From assembly GCA_024195265.1 (NCBI GenBank), contig JAJLRJ010000005.1, positions 25,281,029 through 25,345,028 on the forward strand: a DNA stretch of 64,000 bases, read 5' to 3'. The notes under the pieces were generated by a model. It searched no databases and was not told where the DNA came from. It saw only the letters and a list, made by a program, of their open reading frames with translations. Origin of the DNA: Dendrophyllia cribrosa (taxonomy: Eukaryota; Cnidaria; Anthozoa; Scleractinia; Dendrophylliidae). The position numbers and the translations under genes were made by a program. This document shows positions 55,256 to 64,000 of this stretch, piece after piece; within the stretch, counting starts at the first letter, position 1; every line of letters begins with the position of its first letter.

Positions 55256-55327
55256 TACAGTGGAACCCCGCCATACGACCAAATTTCCATGGCCCGAAGG
55301 TGGTCGTATTAACGGGGTTCCACTGTA
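55256..55327. repeat. Tiny TA-flanked mariner-like inverted repeat
   Basis: TA then CAGTGGAACCCCG, with CGGGGTTCCACTG then TA on the other side; 68 bp in all. It interrupts any frame reading through this area. Confidence 0.75.
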
Positions 55328-55899
55328 CACCCAAGTTTCAGAAAGTGTTTCGTGTACATGTACTTTTCATGAGAATTAAACTGAACTCAAAGCTGGCCTT
55401 GGAAACTGTTTCTCCGGTCTCAGGAACGCTGGAAATAGCATTTCAGAGAGTTTCATTTCAAACATTTTCCGGGGGAGCATGCCCCCGGACCCCCCCTCGA
55501 AGCTCGCGCCTTCGGCGCTCGGCACAGGAGAATTGCCCCACCAACATTATATTTCCGGCGCCGCCCCTGTAATTGTAAGATGGTTGGGTGTACTACGATG
55601 GGCTGTGGAAGCGACATCAACAGGGGGCTGGTGTAAAGAAAATTGCAGGGGCAGTTACAACACCGCGGCCAGGCTTCATGCTATCAAGCTGCTGTTACAT
55701 CAGATCTGACTTGCTATAGTATTCCTGTCTCTAGTATGGCCTTTCTAGTATTCCTAACACGTATGTGTCAGGCATTAAAACATATAGACTCGCAAAAAAA
55801 ATATCATGCAAGCAAATCATGGCAAAAAGAAAAATCCTGCACAGTCTTGAGCGTAGAAAAAAATATCCTGCACCAAAAAATTGCCCAACCCCCCGCCCG

Positions 55900-55941
<42 letters not shown>

Positions 55942-56019
55942 ACCTCCCTCAAAAATCTAATGGTCCGTCCCTAACAAGAACCATGTAAAAATCGATTTAC
56001 AGTAGATTTACGTGTGCTC

Positions 56020-56382
56020 AAACCTGTAAATTTCATGTAATAACATGTAATAACATACAGTTTACAAAGTATGTAAATCCATATTTACATGTTGTAAATT
56101 TATTTTTACATGTGCATGTAAATTTTCAACTTTTCCTGTGAAATCCAAGATGGCGGCCATATTGTCGGCCATTTTGGATGACGTCACGGACCACCAGCAG
56201 CGCCACAATCCATAATGTTTACCTTATCTTGTAGAGCACATCACAGGCTATCTATAAGACGTAAAATATTTCCGAAATATTGCAACATCGCAATACCCCA
56301 AGAGGGTGCATGGGTTGCAACAACCCAACCACCCCCCATTGTACAACGGTGGGGTAAGTTTGCGTGTACGTCCGAGGGTTAA
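56020..56382. repeat. TTTACATG-rich sequence and truncated piggyBac-like end
   Basis: TTTACATGTTGTAAATTT-type inverted pieces occur at 56020-56120. From 56140 to TTAA at 56379-56382 lies the right part of a family like 4309-4831, ending GTGTACGTCCGAGGG. Confidence 0.5.
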
Positions 56383-57439
56383 GAAGCAGAATTGATTACC
56401 TTGCTACTCTATAGAAAGTGAAGTGCTCTCAAAAACAAAACACGATAAAGTGTAAATGGAATCGGCGTGAAATAATTTTCCTAAAAAACAAGGCTATACT
56501 TTTCATTTCCACTGTGCAAATCCGACTCATTAAGAAGTTGTCGTAGGATTTGTAGGGACATTAATAAACTTCAGTTGAATTTTAATCGAAAATTTACTCA
56601 GTTTGAGAGCCATTGTTTGCTCTTTGGGATCCACTTTGAACTTTTCATTAAACCTTCAGCTCAGTAAACTTCACAAAGTACATTCCGAGGTTGTTTTGAT
56701 TGTCTTTTATCGCTGCATGCAAGGCTGTTGATATCGGTTTTCAAATAAGTACTTAAGCTTAGTGTTTTGCTTGCGTGTTTTTGGTTTGAGCAGCAGCTTA
56801 TTGCTAACAAGAAACAGATCTTCTGTTCTCATATTCTTACAGACCATAATATGCAATAAGACACTAAACTCGAGTTGTAAAATTCTTTGTCCTCAAGCGT
56901 GTGGTGATGCGATATCGGAAAATTGGACATTGTTTACTTTACAGTTTTTCTTGTACGGTTTTTGTTTGTTTTCCCAAATCAGTGTTATAATATTCAGAAA
57001 GTTCCATATCCTTGTACTTTCAGTACGACTAATTTGGCTTCTGAGAAAAATGGTTGTGCTTGTTTTTGCTGCTTGTCAAATGGATGACAGACAACATGGT
57101 AGAGCGACCATTTTCTCCTTGTTCATGTAACATAAATTACTTTACAGCAAATTTTATAAACAAGGGAACGGCTCTACTTTCTGGTGGAATTTGATTTCAA
57201 TTTTCTTTTCTTTTGCAACCGAAAAAGCAGACTCTGATACTCCTGTTTTCAAGTTGATAATTAAATTTTGGGTCAAAACATAGTCCTGAGGCTGGCATGA
57301 TCATTCACGGTTACCATGGCAACGACGCATCTTTTGACCGTAATATGGTTGTTTTAGTGCATCCCCCATCACCTCCACATAAAAAAGATATAAGGGGTTA
57401 GAATTTTCATTTTCAACCTTGCAACACTTTCTCAGACTC
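56383..57439. other. Spacer without recognised gene
   Basis: A 122-codon open frame at 56762-57130 is hydrophobic and lacks domain signals; I do not call it. Confidence 0.35.
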
Positions 57440-57650
57440 TTAAAAGGGCAGTGTCATGATGATTTTGCTTTTTATTTTTGTAACAAAAGTATTGAATATT
57501 CGACTAAGCACCTTTCTTATATACAAAATCCTCCTAGAACGTCAACTCAATTTTTAAAGCACAAGGGAACAACTTGGCCTGATTTTTTTTTCAAGTTGTA
57601 ATCTATTTCCATCCTGACCATCCGCAGTAAAAGATCTTTATAGTTTTAGT
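57440..57650. mobile_element. Truncated TTAA element (relative of 12116-12489)
   Basis: TTAA then AAGGGCAGTGTCATGATGA; TTCCATCCTGACCATCCGCA then TTTATAGTTTTAGTG matches the copy at 12116. It is cut by the Penelope-like sequence. Confidence 0.6.
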
Positions 57651-57654
57651 GCAA

Positions 57655-58129
57655 TGGAAAAATCTTTTTCCCACCCACTTAATTGAGAAGGCCGTCAACC
57701 GCTACATGACTGTCCCCCAGATCCTATCTCTGAAGCTGTACCCCCGTTTTATTTCAAATTACCTTATACAGGCCATTTTTCCAGTGTTACGCAGAAAAGG
57801 ATTCGGAAACTTATCAAACGTTATTGTATTAATATAGATATAAAATTAGTCTTTTCGTCTTTCATGATCAGTAACATGTTTGGCGTGAAAGACCCTATCC
57901 CGAATGGGCTCCGTTCGTGTGTTGTTTACAAATTTTTGTGTGCGGGCTGTAATGCCTGCTACGTCGGCGAAACCGCCCGACATTTTTCCACACGCGTACG
58001 TGAGCACTTATCCACTGATAGGGCCTCTCACGTATTCAAACACCTGAAAGACTCTGAAGAATGCCACAGTTTATGTTCACCCAATTGTTTCAATATCTTA
58101 GATCATGCTTCCAACAATTTTCAGCTTAA
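57655..58129 (+). pseudogene. Penelope-like retroelement, end of RT and GIY-YIG endonuclease
   Basis: Frames include a linker region (SNMFGVKDPIPNGLRSC) followed by VVYKFLCAGCNACYVGET and RHFSTRVREHL, the GIY-YIG-type core with the Cys pair and the Y-V-G-E-T / R-x-x-x-H-L motifs of Penelope endonucleases. It continues HVFKHLKDSEECHSL and is interrupted at 58126 by a TTAA insertion. Upstream parts are frameshifted. Confidence 0.8.
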
Positions 58130-58222
58130 AGGGACACTGTCACGAAGGCGCATGCGCGAGTTTTTCGAATCGAAACTTGAAAAGTTCAGCCTGGATTTTT
58201 CAAGTTGAACCGTCAATTTCAA

Positions 58223-58455
58223 AATGGCGTCGACTAGTGGCGGCGGTGGAGGGAAAAGAACCAATTCGGGACGGAAGAGGAAGTTCGAGGATCAAGCAGA
58301 ATATAAGATAGCGTGGTCTAGAAACCACAAACGAATATATTTGGAAAATCGGATATTTAGATCGTGACTTCAGGCTAAATTCGATGCCGGGTATGAAGCT
58401 TACAGTGACAGCGACTTCGTCGCCCATTTGTTGTCGTTGGAATATCGTCGAAGGT
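58223..58455 (+). pseudogene. Possible captured first exon
   Basis: ATG then MASTSGGGGGKRTNSGRKRK, EDQAEYKIAWSRNHKRIYLE, a stop, then AKFDAGYEAYSDSDFVAHLL and a donor-like CGTCGAAG|GTATGC. It has coding character with one in-frame stop; the family is not identified. It suggests the element is a deletion derivative of a coding transposon. Confidence 0.4.
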
Positions 58456-58552
58456 ATGCTATGTTTTCATGACTTTGGCTTCAGTTTGCCCTCTCAGGAC
58501 GAGTGGCTCCTTGACGGAACCAAAAAAATGAAAAATGAAAGAAAAATGATGA

Positions 58553-58645
58553 GCCTACGACACGAGGGATTCCCAGGCGGTCACCCATTCAAGTACTAAC
58601 CTCGCCCGACAGGGCTTAACTTCGGTGATCGGACGAGAACCGGCG
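58553..58645 (-). pseudogene. 5S rRNA-derived segment
   Basis: The minus strand reads CTCGTCCGATCACCGAAGTT, AAGCCCTGTCGGGCGAGGTT, AGTACTTGAATGGGTGACCG and CCTGGGAATCCC, ending TCGTAGG. This is the metazoan 5S rRNA from about nucleotide 28 to the 3' end, including the internal control region; the 5' quarter is missing. It abuts the right inverted end of the TTAA element. Confidence 0.85.
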
Positions 58646-58674
58646 CATGTCAACCCGTGACAGTGTCCCTTTAA

Positions 58675-58930
58675 GATAAGGAAGCTCTGCATATCAAATG
58701 TAACAACCTTCTTTGAACCAACAGTTGTATCATGTTAAATTAAAACTTTCTTTATAACCACGCATTGTCAAACATTCTTTCATTTATTTGTTAAAGGTAT
58801 TTTCTCTCATTAGCATTTTCATTTACTTAGTATAAATTCAACTTTGTAACTTAAAATTTCAAACTGAAGATGACAAAGGATTGTCGAAACATGTTTTTTA
58901 AAATCAAAACAGTTGTCGTTGCTTTGAAAA
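58675..58930 (+). mobile_element. Penelope-like 3' tail with hammerhead-like core
   Basis: Coding continues briefly after the TTAA (KEALHIK frame). Further on, CTGAAGA (58865-58871), a GACA/TGTC stem and GAAAC (58887-58891) are arranged like a hammerhead ribozyme core, as known for Penelope elements. Stem III is weak here. Confidence 0.5.
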
Positions 58931-59074
58931 TCATTAATGGTATAGTAATTGTTAACAAAACGGGTCCATTATTTTTAGGTTTCTGTTGATACAAATATAT
59001 TTTTTGGCTCGTCATAGTGATACCAAGGTACTTGACATTGTCTCTTTAAGAAAAAACAGAATACAATCACTTAC

Positions 59075-59371
59075 CGGCTTCTGTTAAAATGCTCGCGAGA
59101 AACTTTTGATGACTCTTTTGAAGTGCTTCTTTGAAGCTGTCATAAGCTTTCGGTCCCATCAGTGGTAATATTGCCAAAAACTTTATACACCTGTCTGCTC
59201 TGGTATTCTCCGACATAATTTCCTCTTCGCGTATACCGTCCAACACTTGTGAAGCTGACATATTTAATAAAACATCCCTCATCTCCATGTTTTCAACCAG
59301 CTCCGCCGTGACTATCCTTAAAATTGTTTTATGTTTTTCATCCATTGCTATGTTGTTTGACTCAGCTCGTT
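59075..59371 (-). CDS. Host exon encoding a CARD (death-fold) domain
   Basis: 297 bp bounded by TTTCAG| acceptor and CCG|GTAAGT donor, phase 1 at both ends. The translation has the six-helix CARD pattern: KHKTILRIVTAELVENMEMR, DVLLNMSASQVLDGIREEEI, TRADRCIKFLAILPLMGPKA, YDSFKEALQKSHQKFLASIL. The D/R-x-x-FL-x-x-LP-x-x-GP-x-A-x-x-x-F motif is typical. CARDs mediate assembly of caspase or innate-immune signalling complexes. Neighbouring exons are far away; the coiled-coil exon at 47058-47678 is on the same strand and phase-compatible. Confidence 0.75.
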
Positions 59372-59399
59372 CTGAAATATCCAAAAATTAGTCATCAGT

Positions 59400-60600
59400 G
59401 GAGGTTGTTAGAATTATGCCTAGGATATCATTGTCTGATTTATGTTGCTCCTAAGCAAACAAGTACTTCACTGTAGTTGGTCTAGACAATTCAACAAATT
59501 TGAAATCGTACATTTTATTTCAGATATTGAGCTAATGCCTAGGTCCTTGGTAGAATAAATCCATGATTCTGCAACAGCTTGGAACCTGGAAGAAATTCGT
59601 TATAACACACCGATCAGTATAAAAAACGATTGGGGGTTTAAAGAGCTCCTTTATTGACTTCCGAGTATCAAAGTAAACGGTTAATGTGGCAGAGAGATCG
59701 TCACCAAGGATCAAATAATAAATTCGGTCAAATACAATTCAGGTTAACCATGCTATGGGCCTTTTGCATCAATTGGTCACGTGATTTACATTTCTAAAAC
59801 GTAAAAATCCGGCAAGCTAAAGTAAAAACATTAATCAGAATAAAAGGATCGTCCAAAAATAAGTTAGTATGCAATTTGTTTTAAGTTTATATCTTCAAAG
59901 TGGCAATTCTTATGGCTAAAAATTAGAGGGATTTGTATGGGACTAACAACCATTAGAATACATAAAATATTTTTGCTTGCGTGCGATTAATTAAATTTCG
60001 TCACGTGACGCAATATACCCAAATTGATATCCCCCAATTTTAAGTCTACAAAAATATAAAAATATGAAAGAGTGTTTTGATCCGGGGTTTTGATGCTGAA
60101 ACAGAGGAGGAAATTACTATTCTTGTGGATAAATGGCCATAAAGCGGTTCCAGAAAGCACCAGAAAGTCAAAGTCCTATACAAAAAATGTTTGATGGTAT
60201 AAGTTGACCGTGAAAGGATTGAGGAGGGTCATTGAAAATTTGAAACTTTCGCTCAGGAAGAAAAGTTAATTATCATTTTATCGTTGTAAAATAAAAGTTA
60301 CAAACTTAACGATTTCTTATAGCTTGGTAGAAAAAGAAAGCAATTGACACGCCACTACACGGAATGTTTGACGTTTGACAGCTTGTCAAAAAACGTGTGC
60401 AGCATTTTGTGAAAAATATTTGAAGGATAATAATAATACACAATAACCTTTGTTTTCTTTGCTATAAAAATATGCACGGACATTTGTTCTTGGACGTTAT
60501 CTGTTCCTCGACGCTCTCAGTTTTCCTCAAACTTCGCTCTTGAAAAACTGTTCGCTTCTCGGAATAGATCATACATGCATGCATATTGTTTAGGTAAGGT
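59400..60600. other. Probable intron or upstream sequence
   Basis: I recognised no other exon, repeat or RNA. Confidence 0.35.
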
Positions 60601-60601
60601 G

Positions 60602-60976
60602 CCGATTACATGGCGAATTTCAGCCCGGTAGGCGGGCTGGAATTTTGTTGCGACTACATGACGTATTTTAGCCCGGGCTGACAGCCCACGCCGCCATCTT
60701 GTTTCATTGAAAACAAATCATTGCGCATGTCCAAGTGCACTTTTCTACCCAGGTGACCTCGCTTTTCAGCCCGGGCTGAAATTTCATTCTTTTTACATCA
60801 GGTTTTTCAGCCCGTTTGCCCGGGCTGAAATTTGCAGCCCGGTTTTTGAAACTGAGCTTCAAATTTCAGCCCACGATGAAACTTTCTTCATGTAATCGCA
60901 AAAGTCGTTTTAAGAAGATATGTTCAAGAAACCGCGCTGAAATTTCAGCCCGGGATGAAATTCGCCATGTAATCGG
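60602..60976. mobile_element. Inverted-repeat element rich in CAGCCCGGGCTG palindromes
   Basis: The ends CCGATTACATGGCGAATTTC and GAAATTCGCCATGTAATCGG are inverted copies. Inside, TTTCAGCCCGGGCTGAAA or close variants occur about seven times. It is non-coding and 375 bp long. Confidence 0.75.
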
Positions 60977-60984
60977 AAAATTGC

Positions 60985-61290
60985 TGAAGTTACTCCAATC
61001 CCCAAAGAAGGTGATCACGAAAAAGCAAGCAATAACAGACCTATCTCGTTGTTACCTGTTCTCTCAAAGATCTGTGAAAGGGTTGCTCATAATCAATTCA
61101 CATCCTATCTTCTCTCAAGGGAAAGGCTAACAAAGGACCAAAGTGGAAATAAAAAATGGTATTCGACCGAAACTTCTCAGTGTACTTTACACCACTGACG
61201 CGATACTCAGCGCCATTGATCAAAAGAAACTAACGACCATGGTACTATTAGACATAATTAAAGCCTTTGACAGCATTAGTCATGACATAA
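60985..61290 (+). pseudogene. Fragment of a non-LTR reverse transcriptase
   Basis: Frames give VTPIPKEGDHEKASNNRPIS, LLPVLSKICERV, then after a shift LLDIIKAFDSISHDI (RT motif A with its catalytic Asp). It stops at the dispersed repeat copy B. It is truncated on both sides. Confidence 0.75.
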
Positions 61291-62412
61291 TATATATATA
61301 GATAGGCAGAGCCTAACAGCGTAGCACTATGAACAAGCTTAACTAAGGTGAAAGGTCGGAAGCACAAGAATTAAGATTGACGACCGGGCTATTTTTCAAT
61401 TTAGCAATTGTCAAAAAACAGTATTACCCGACTGTCTGCACAGTACATTTAGACCGTACAAAAGTTCACAAAAAAAACTTTTCTCTTTCTAGAATAACAG
61501 ATACGACTAACTTCCGAATAAAATACAGTTTTTGTTTGTCAAAAATTGCCCGAGAAACTGATTTGGAAATCAAAATTGCAAAAAAACACAAACATATTTG
61601 CATAAGGCGACGCGAGTGAAGACAGAAAATCTAAGTCTTGTTTTGTTTACATAAAATCGCTTTTCAATCTATGTAATGAATGAACAAGTACATAAAAATG
61701 GACAACACAATCTTCTTTCGAAAAATTTTATTCAAATCTTCATTAGTTTATGTTTGAAAGTAAAACACGTTCCATTTATCTCAGCGCATCAAGGCAGAGC
61801 TGTCCTCGATGAAATTTAAGATAACAACACGACTTAATTTGAGCACGTTTCATAAACAGGTCTCCAAAACTTAAGATAACACAAAGAAAATGTCAATCAA
61901 AAATTGATATCAACATAAATTCCCATCGAAAAATGTGATTTATTTTACCTTTAAAGCACTGGACTGCTTGGAAATTCGTTAAAACTCCGCTTCTTCGGTT
62001 CTGAAATCTGTAATAAAAACAAGGCATCTCCCCGCATTACTCCTGCATTGATCATGTTGATAATATGAAGTTCCTCGAAGCAAGATTTTATCCCTAAAAG
62101 CTCTTCTTTTTCCACTAAAGCGGCTTCTGAGTATCCCTTAATTAGTATCCCTGTCTTGAGTAGCAAAGCGCGAAAAAATGCAGGGAAATAACGACTTTAC
62201 TGCTCCGCCTAACACTGCGACAGATCCAACTTTTTTAAAAAGTGTTTACCGAGCTGACGGCTGTGTAGCCGCGCGTGTGGGCGACACACATGTTGCAGAC
62301 ACGCGCCCGCGAAACATTCCGCTAGCCATGACCATGAAAAATGACGGGCTAGGTTCTATGAGTATGGGGCTGCGCAGCTGGGCCTTCGGCCCGCGAGTGC
62401 TCCGCTATTAAT
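61291..62412. repeat. Long dispersed repeat, copy B
   Basis: It starts after a short ATATATATAGATAG tract and parallels 45435-47045 in the same direction (GAGCCTAACAGCG, ATTAAGATTGACGACC, TTGAGTAGCAAA, and the GC-rich tail GGCCTTCGGCCCGCGAG). It is shorter by about 0.5 kb. Confidence 0.8.
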
Positions 62413-63059
62413 ATCTAAGTTGCAAGATGTCCGCGCCTCCAAAATGTTCCAGAAAGCATTGCACCCCAAAGCCTTGTGTCCCATAATGCACTTAAAGTTT
62501 ATCGGATCCAGGCCTACTCGACGTTTTCTTTTCGCTGCGATCATATGGAAACCTGAGGTCTCAGCGATCGCAAGAATCGCAGCGATCGTTACGATTGTTG
62601 CGATTATATGGAAACCAGGCTTAAGGTGCGAAAATGTCTAATTATTATTCCATTTCACTACTAGAACTCACTGCACGTGCCTTGCGCCCTATCGCTAAAT
62701 CCCTAGGAAGTTTTCCCATCCTTTTTTCGTGGTCGTGTCCGGTGAATTTGTCCTCTTTTATTTCGACGCTGGTTTATTTGAGCATTGAGGTTGTTTTTTT
62801 CCCCACCCTCCTTCCCTTCAGCGACGTCGGCTACCTCCACAATTTCATCCCCATTCTATGGCTTATTCAAAATTGTCCTCCCATATCTTAATATTCATAA
62901 GTCATACAGTGCCTTTTAAATTAATGTGAATTTATTGCTATTCTAATGTATCTGAAATACCGACTTACTGATCCAGGTCTGCAGGTATGTGGTTTTGCTT
63001 ATTTTTGAGTCTCCTTTCTTAGCCGTTTTGTTCTGAAAATGAGTATCAATTTAGGGTAT
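62413..63059. other. Spacer without recognised gene
   Basis: Includes a short GC-rich palindromic patch (GCAGCGATCG and inverse near 62530-62620, flanked by CATATGGAAACC-type ends), probably a miniature element. Confidence 0.35.
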
Positions 63060-63255
63060 TGTAACGATGGGCTCAACCAAAGAGCGACAAACGGTTGGCG
63101 AAGACAAGAACTCGAACACAAACAACTCGAAGGATTACTCAGTTTGTTTAATCTGAATCACACGAGAATGCTTACATACGGGAGCTGTATAAAAAGTTGA
63201 TTCATACTTTATGTAAGATAAACACGTCATGTAAGATACACGAAGTATCGTCACA
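63060..63255 (-). repeat. LTR of a Ty3/Gypsy retrotransposon (3' LTR of the minus-strand element)
   Basis: On the minus strand it begins TGTGACGATACTTCGTG and ends CCATCGTTACA (TG...CA, 196 bp), with a TTTTTATACAG TATA-like box. A polypurine tract, AGAAAGGGGGA (63256-63266), immediately precedes it. Confidence 0.8.
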
Positions 63256-63360
63256 TCCCCCTTTCTAAGAAAAAAAGAAAAAATACTAACTAGAAAGGTT
63301 AAATACACAAATGGCTACAAAAGTTCCAGTTCCAGTAATCTCAATTATTCAAAACAAAAA

Positions 63361-64000
63361 CTAGTAACAACAGTCATATCTGAGTGGTTTCTTGACCACT
63401 CTGCTACTGCTAGTGGTAGTAACAGTGGCTGCCGGCTTGCAGGCGTGAAATTCCAAAGCAAGGACTGAGACTACATCACTGGACTGGGTCGTTCGCGCTT
63501 TGTCTGGCCCTGGCTGGATGACTGCAGGACTCGTTGGTACTTCCAAACTGACAGATAAAGGTGGAGGGAAAATTTGGTGGTTATTAGTAGCAGACTGGAT
63601 CCTAGGTTGGCCTTTCTGGGGCAAGTCTGTCGAAACCTCCACATTTGGTGCTTTTAAGAATGGCTCTCTGGTTTGTCTGAGGTGCCTCCGATTCCTTCTG
63701 TAGGTACGGCCATCCTCTGTACGGACCTGATGTGATCTAACATCGACCTCCATATCGACCCTAACTTTTGTCCACTCCTGCGAGTCAGGTCTTGATTTCA
63801 TACGCACTACATCTCCAGGTTTTAATCTGTTCAGTTCCCTGGCACCCTTGTCGTAGTAGTGCGTCTGTTTGGCCTTCCATTCTTTCAGCTTGTGCGGAAC
63901 ACCACGGATTGTCTCAGGAACAAGTCGCCTTGAAGAAGTTTATAAGAGAGTTTTGGTCCTTCGACCAAACAGTCACTAAGAAGGAGAACTACTAATTCCT
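63361..64000 (-). mobile_element. Ty3/Gypsy pol, integrase C-terminal end
   Basis: The minus strand encodes VPHKLKEWKAKQTHYYDKGA and LNRLKPGDVVRMKSRPDSQE, then WTKVRVDMEVDVRSHQVRTE, DGRTYRRNRRHLRQTREP. This is the Gypsy integrase C-terminal (GPY/F-like) region and tail. A frameshift lies near 63805. It continues off the right edge; the rest of the element would be outside. Confidence 0.8.

Larger units (their letters stand above)
54125..55575. mobile_element. hAT-like element with 8-bp target repeat TGTAATTG
   Basis: TGTAATTG at 54125-54132 and 55568-55575. The left end is CAGGAGCGGCGC, the right end GGCGCCGCCCC (TG). Near the right end, GGGGGAGCATGCCCCCGGAC is typical of cnidarian hAT copies. 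No transposase frame remains. It contains the fold-back at 54565 and the small element at 55258. Confidence 0.6.
58126..58674. mobile_element. TTAA-flanked element carrying a 5S rRNA-like segment
   Basis: TTAA at 58126-58129 and 58671-58674. The inverted ends are AGGGACACTGTCACG and the complement of CGTGACAGTGTCCCT. Inside lie a short coding-like segment on the plus strand (58223-58450) and a 5S-like stretch next to the right end. It sits within the Penelope endonuclease; rejoining the flanks at one TTAA restores that coding order. Confidence 0.85.

Noticed and set aside
55111..55572. 153-codon plus-strand frame
   Set aside because: It passes through a mariner-like palindrome and the hAT-like right end, so it is not a gene.
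55643..55974. Poly-proline and poly-glycine frames
   Set aside because: They come from the C tract at 55901-55941 inside an inverted-repeat element.
56762..57130. Hydrophobic 122-codon plus-strand frame as a receptor or membrane gene
   Set aside because: There is no domain, splice or promoter support; hydrophobic frames arise easily in T-rich DNA.

Overview
The window looks like intergenic and intronic DNA from a cnidarian, most likely an anthozoan such as a stony coral or sea anemone. That is an inference from the mix of elements: a full Polinton/Maverick, Penelope-like and non-LTR fragments, a Ty3/Gypsy end, many TTAA-flanked repeats, a THAP/P2X7-ballast coding pair and a CARD exon. Introns, splice sites and nested transposons rule out a bacterial or free viral genome. 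Host coding sequence is sparse. The supportable host exons are a galactose-binding-like terminal exon (10665-11101, minus), a coiled-coil exon (16590-16844, plus), and a coiled-coil exon (47058-47678, minus) and a CARD exon (59075-59371, minus). The last two may belong to one gene.

The centrepiece is a 22.3-kb Polinton/Maverick at 19624-41938. It is flanked by a perfect 6-bp target duplication (CATATA), begins AG and ends CT, and has about 457-bp terminal inverted repeats whose outermost 74 bp fold into a hairpin. Leftward genes, from the left end, are: protein-primed DNA polymerase B, two AT-hook/zinc-finger paralogues, a coiled-coil protein, a phospholipase A2-integrase fusion, a DUF5679-like zinc ribbon, an adenain-like protease, a pVI-like protein, the double-jelly-roll major capsid protein, a basic core-like protein, a penton-like minor capsid protein, and a protein with two PPxY motifs. 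Rightward genes are a packaging ATPase, a 686-aa fibre-like protein and a two-membrane-helix protein. A leftward VLTF3/TFIIB-like zinc-ribbon gene comes last. Together these cover replication, integration, packaging, capsid maturation and, by inference, attachment and exit, so the element is a virus-like genome. Many leftward genes carry single-base frameshifts, while the ATPase, fibre, two-helix and VLTF3-like genes are open. Near the right end lies a non-coding block with four copies of a 16-bp palindrome.

The integrase gene is split by a 4.67-kb TTAA-flanked insertion (24945-29614). That insertion carries a decayed THAP-domain exon on the plus strand and a P2X7-ballast-like exon on the minus strand, so it is probably a Kolobok-type transposon.

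The flanks are layered with repeats: a probable MULE (2574-3797), piggyBac-like and Kolobok-like TTAA elements, fold-back hairpins, LINE and Penelope fragments, degenerate satellites, and a Ty3/Gypsy 3' end with its LTR at the right edge. Between the coiled-coil and CARD exons there is a compact virus-like gene patch (51791-53121). It contains an intact YqaJ/lambda-exonuclease-like gene and a small gene, both preceded by nearly the same 32-bp promoter-like motif. A 500-base run of N (17794-18293) is an assembly gap.
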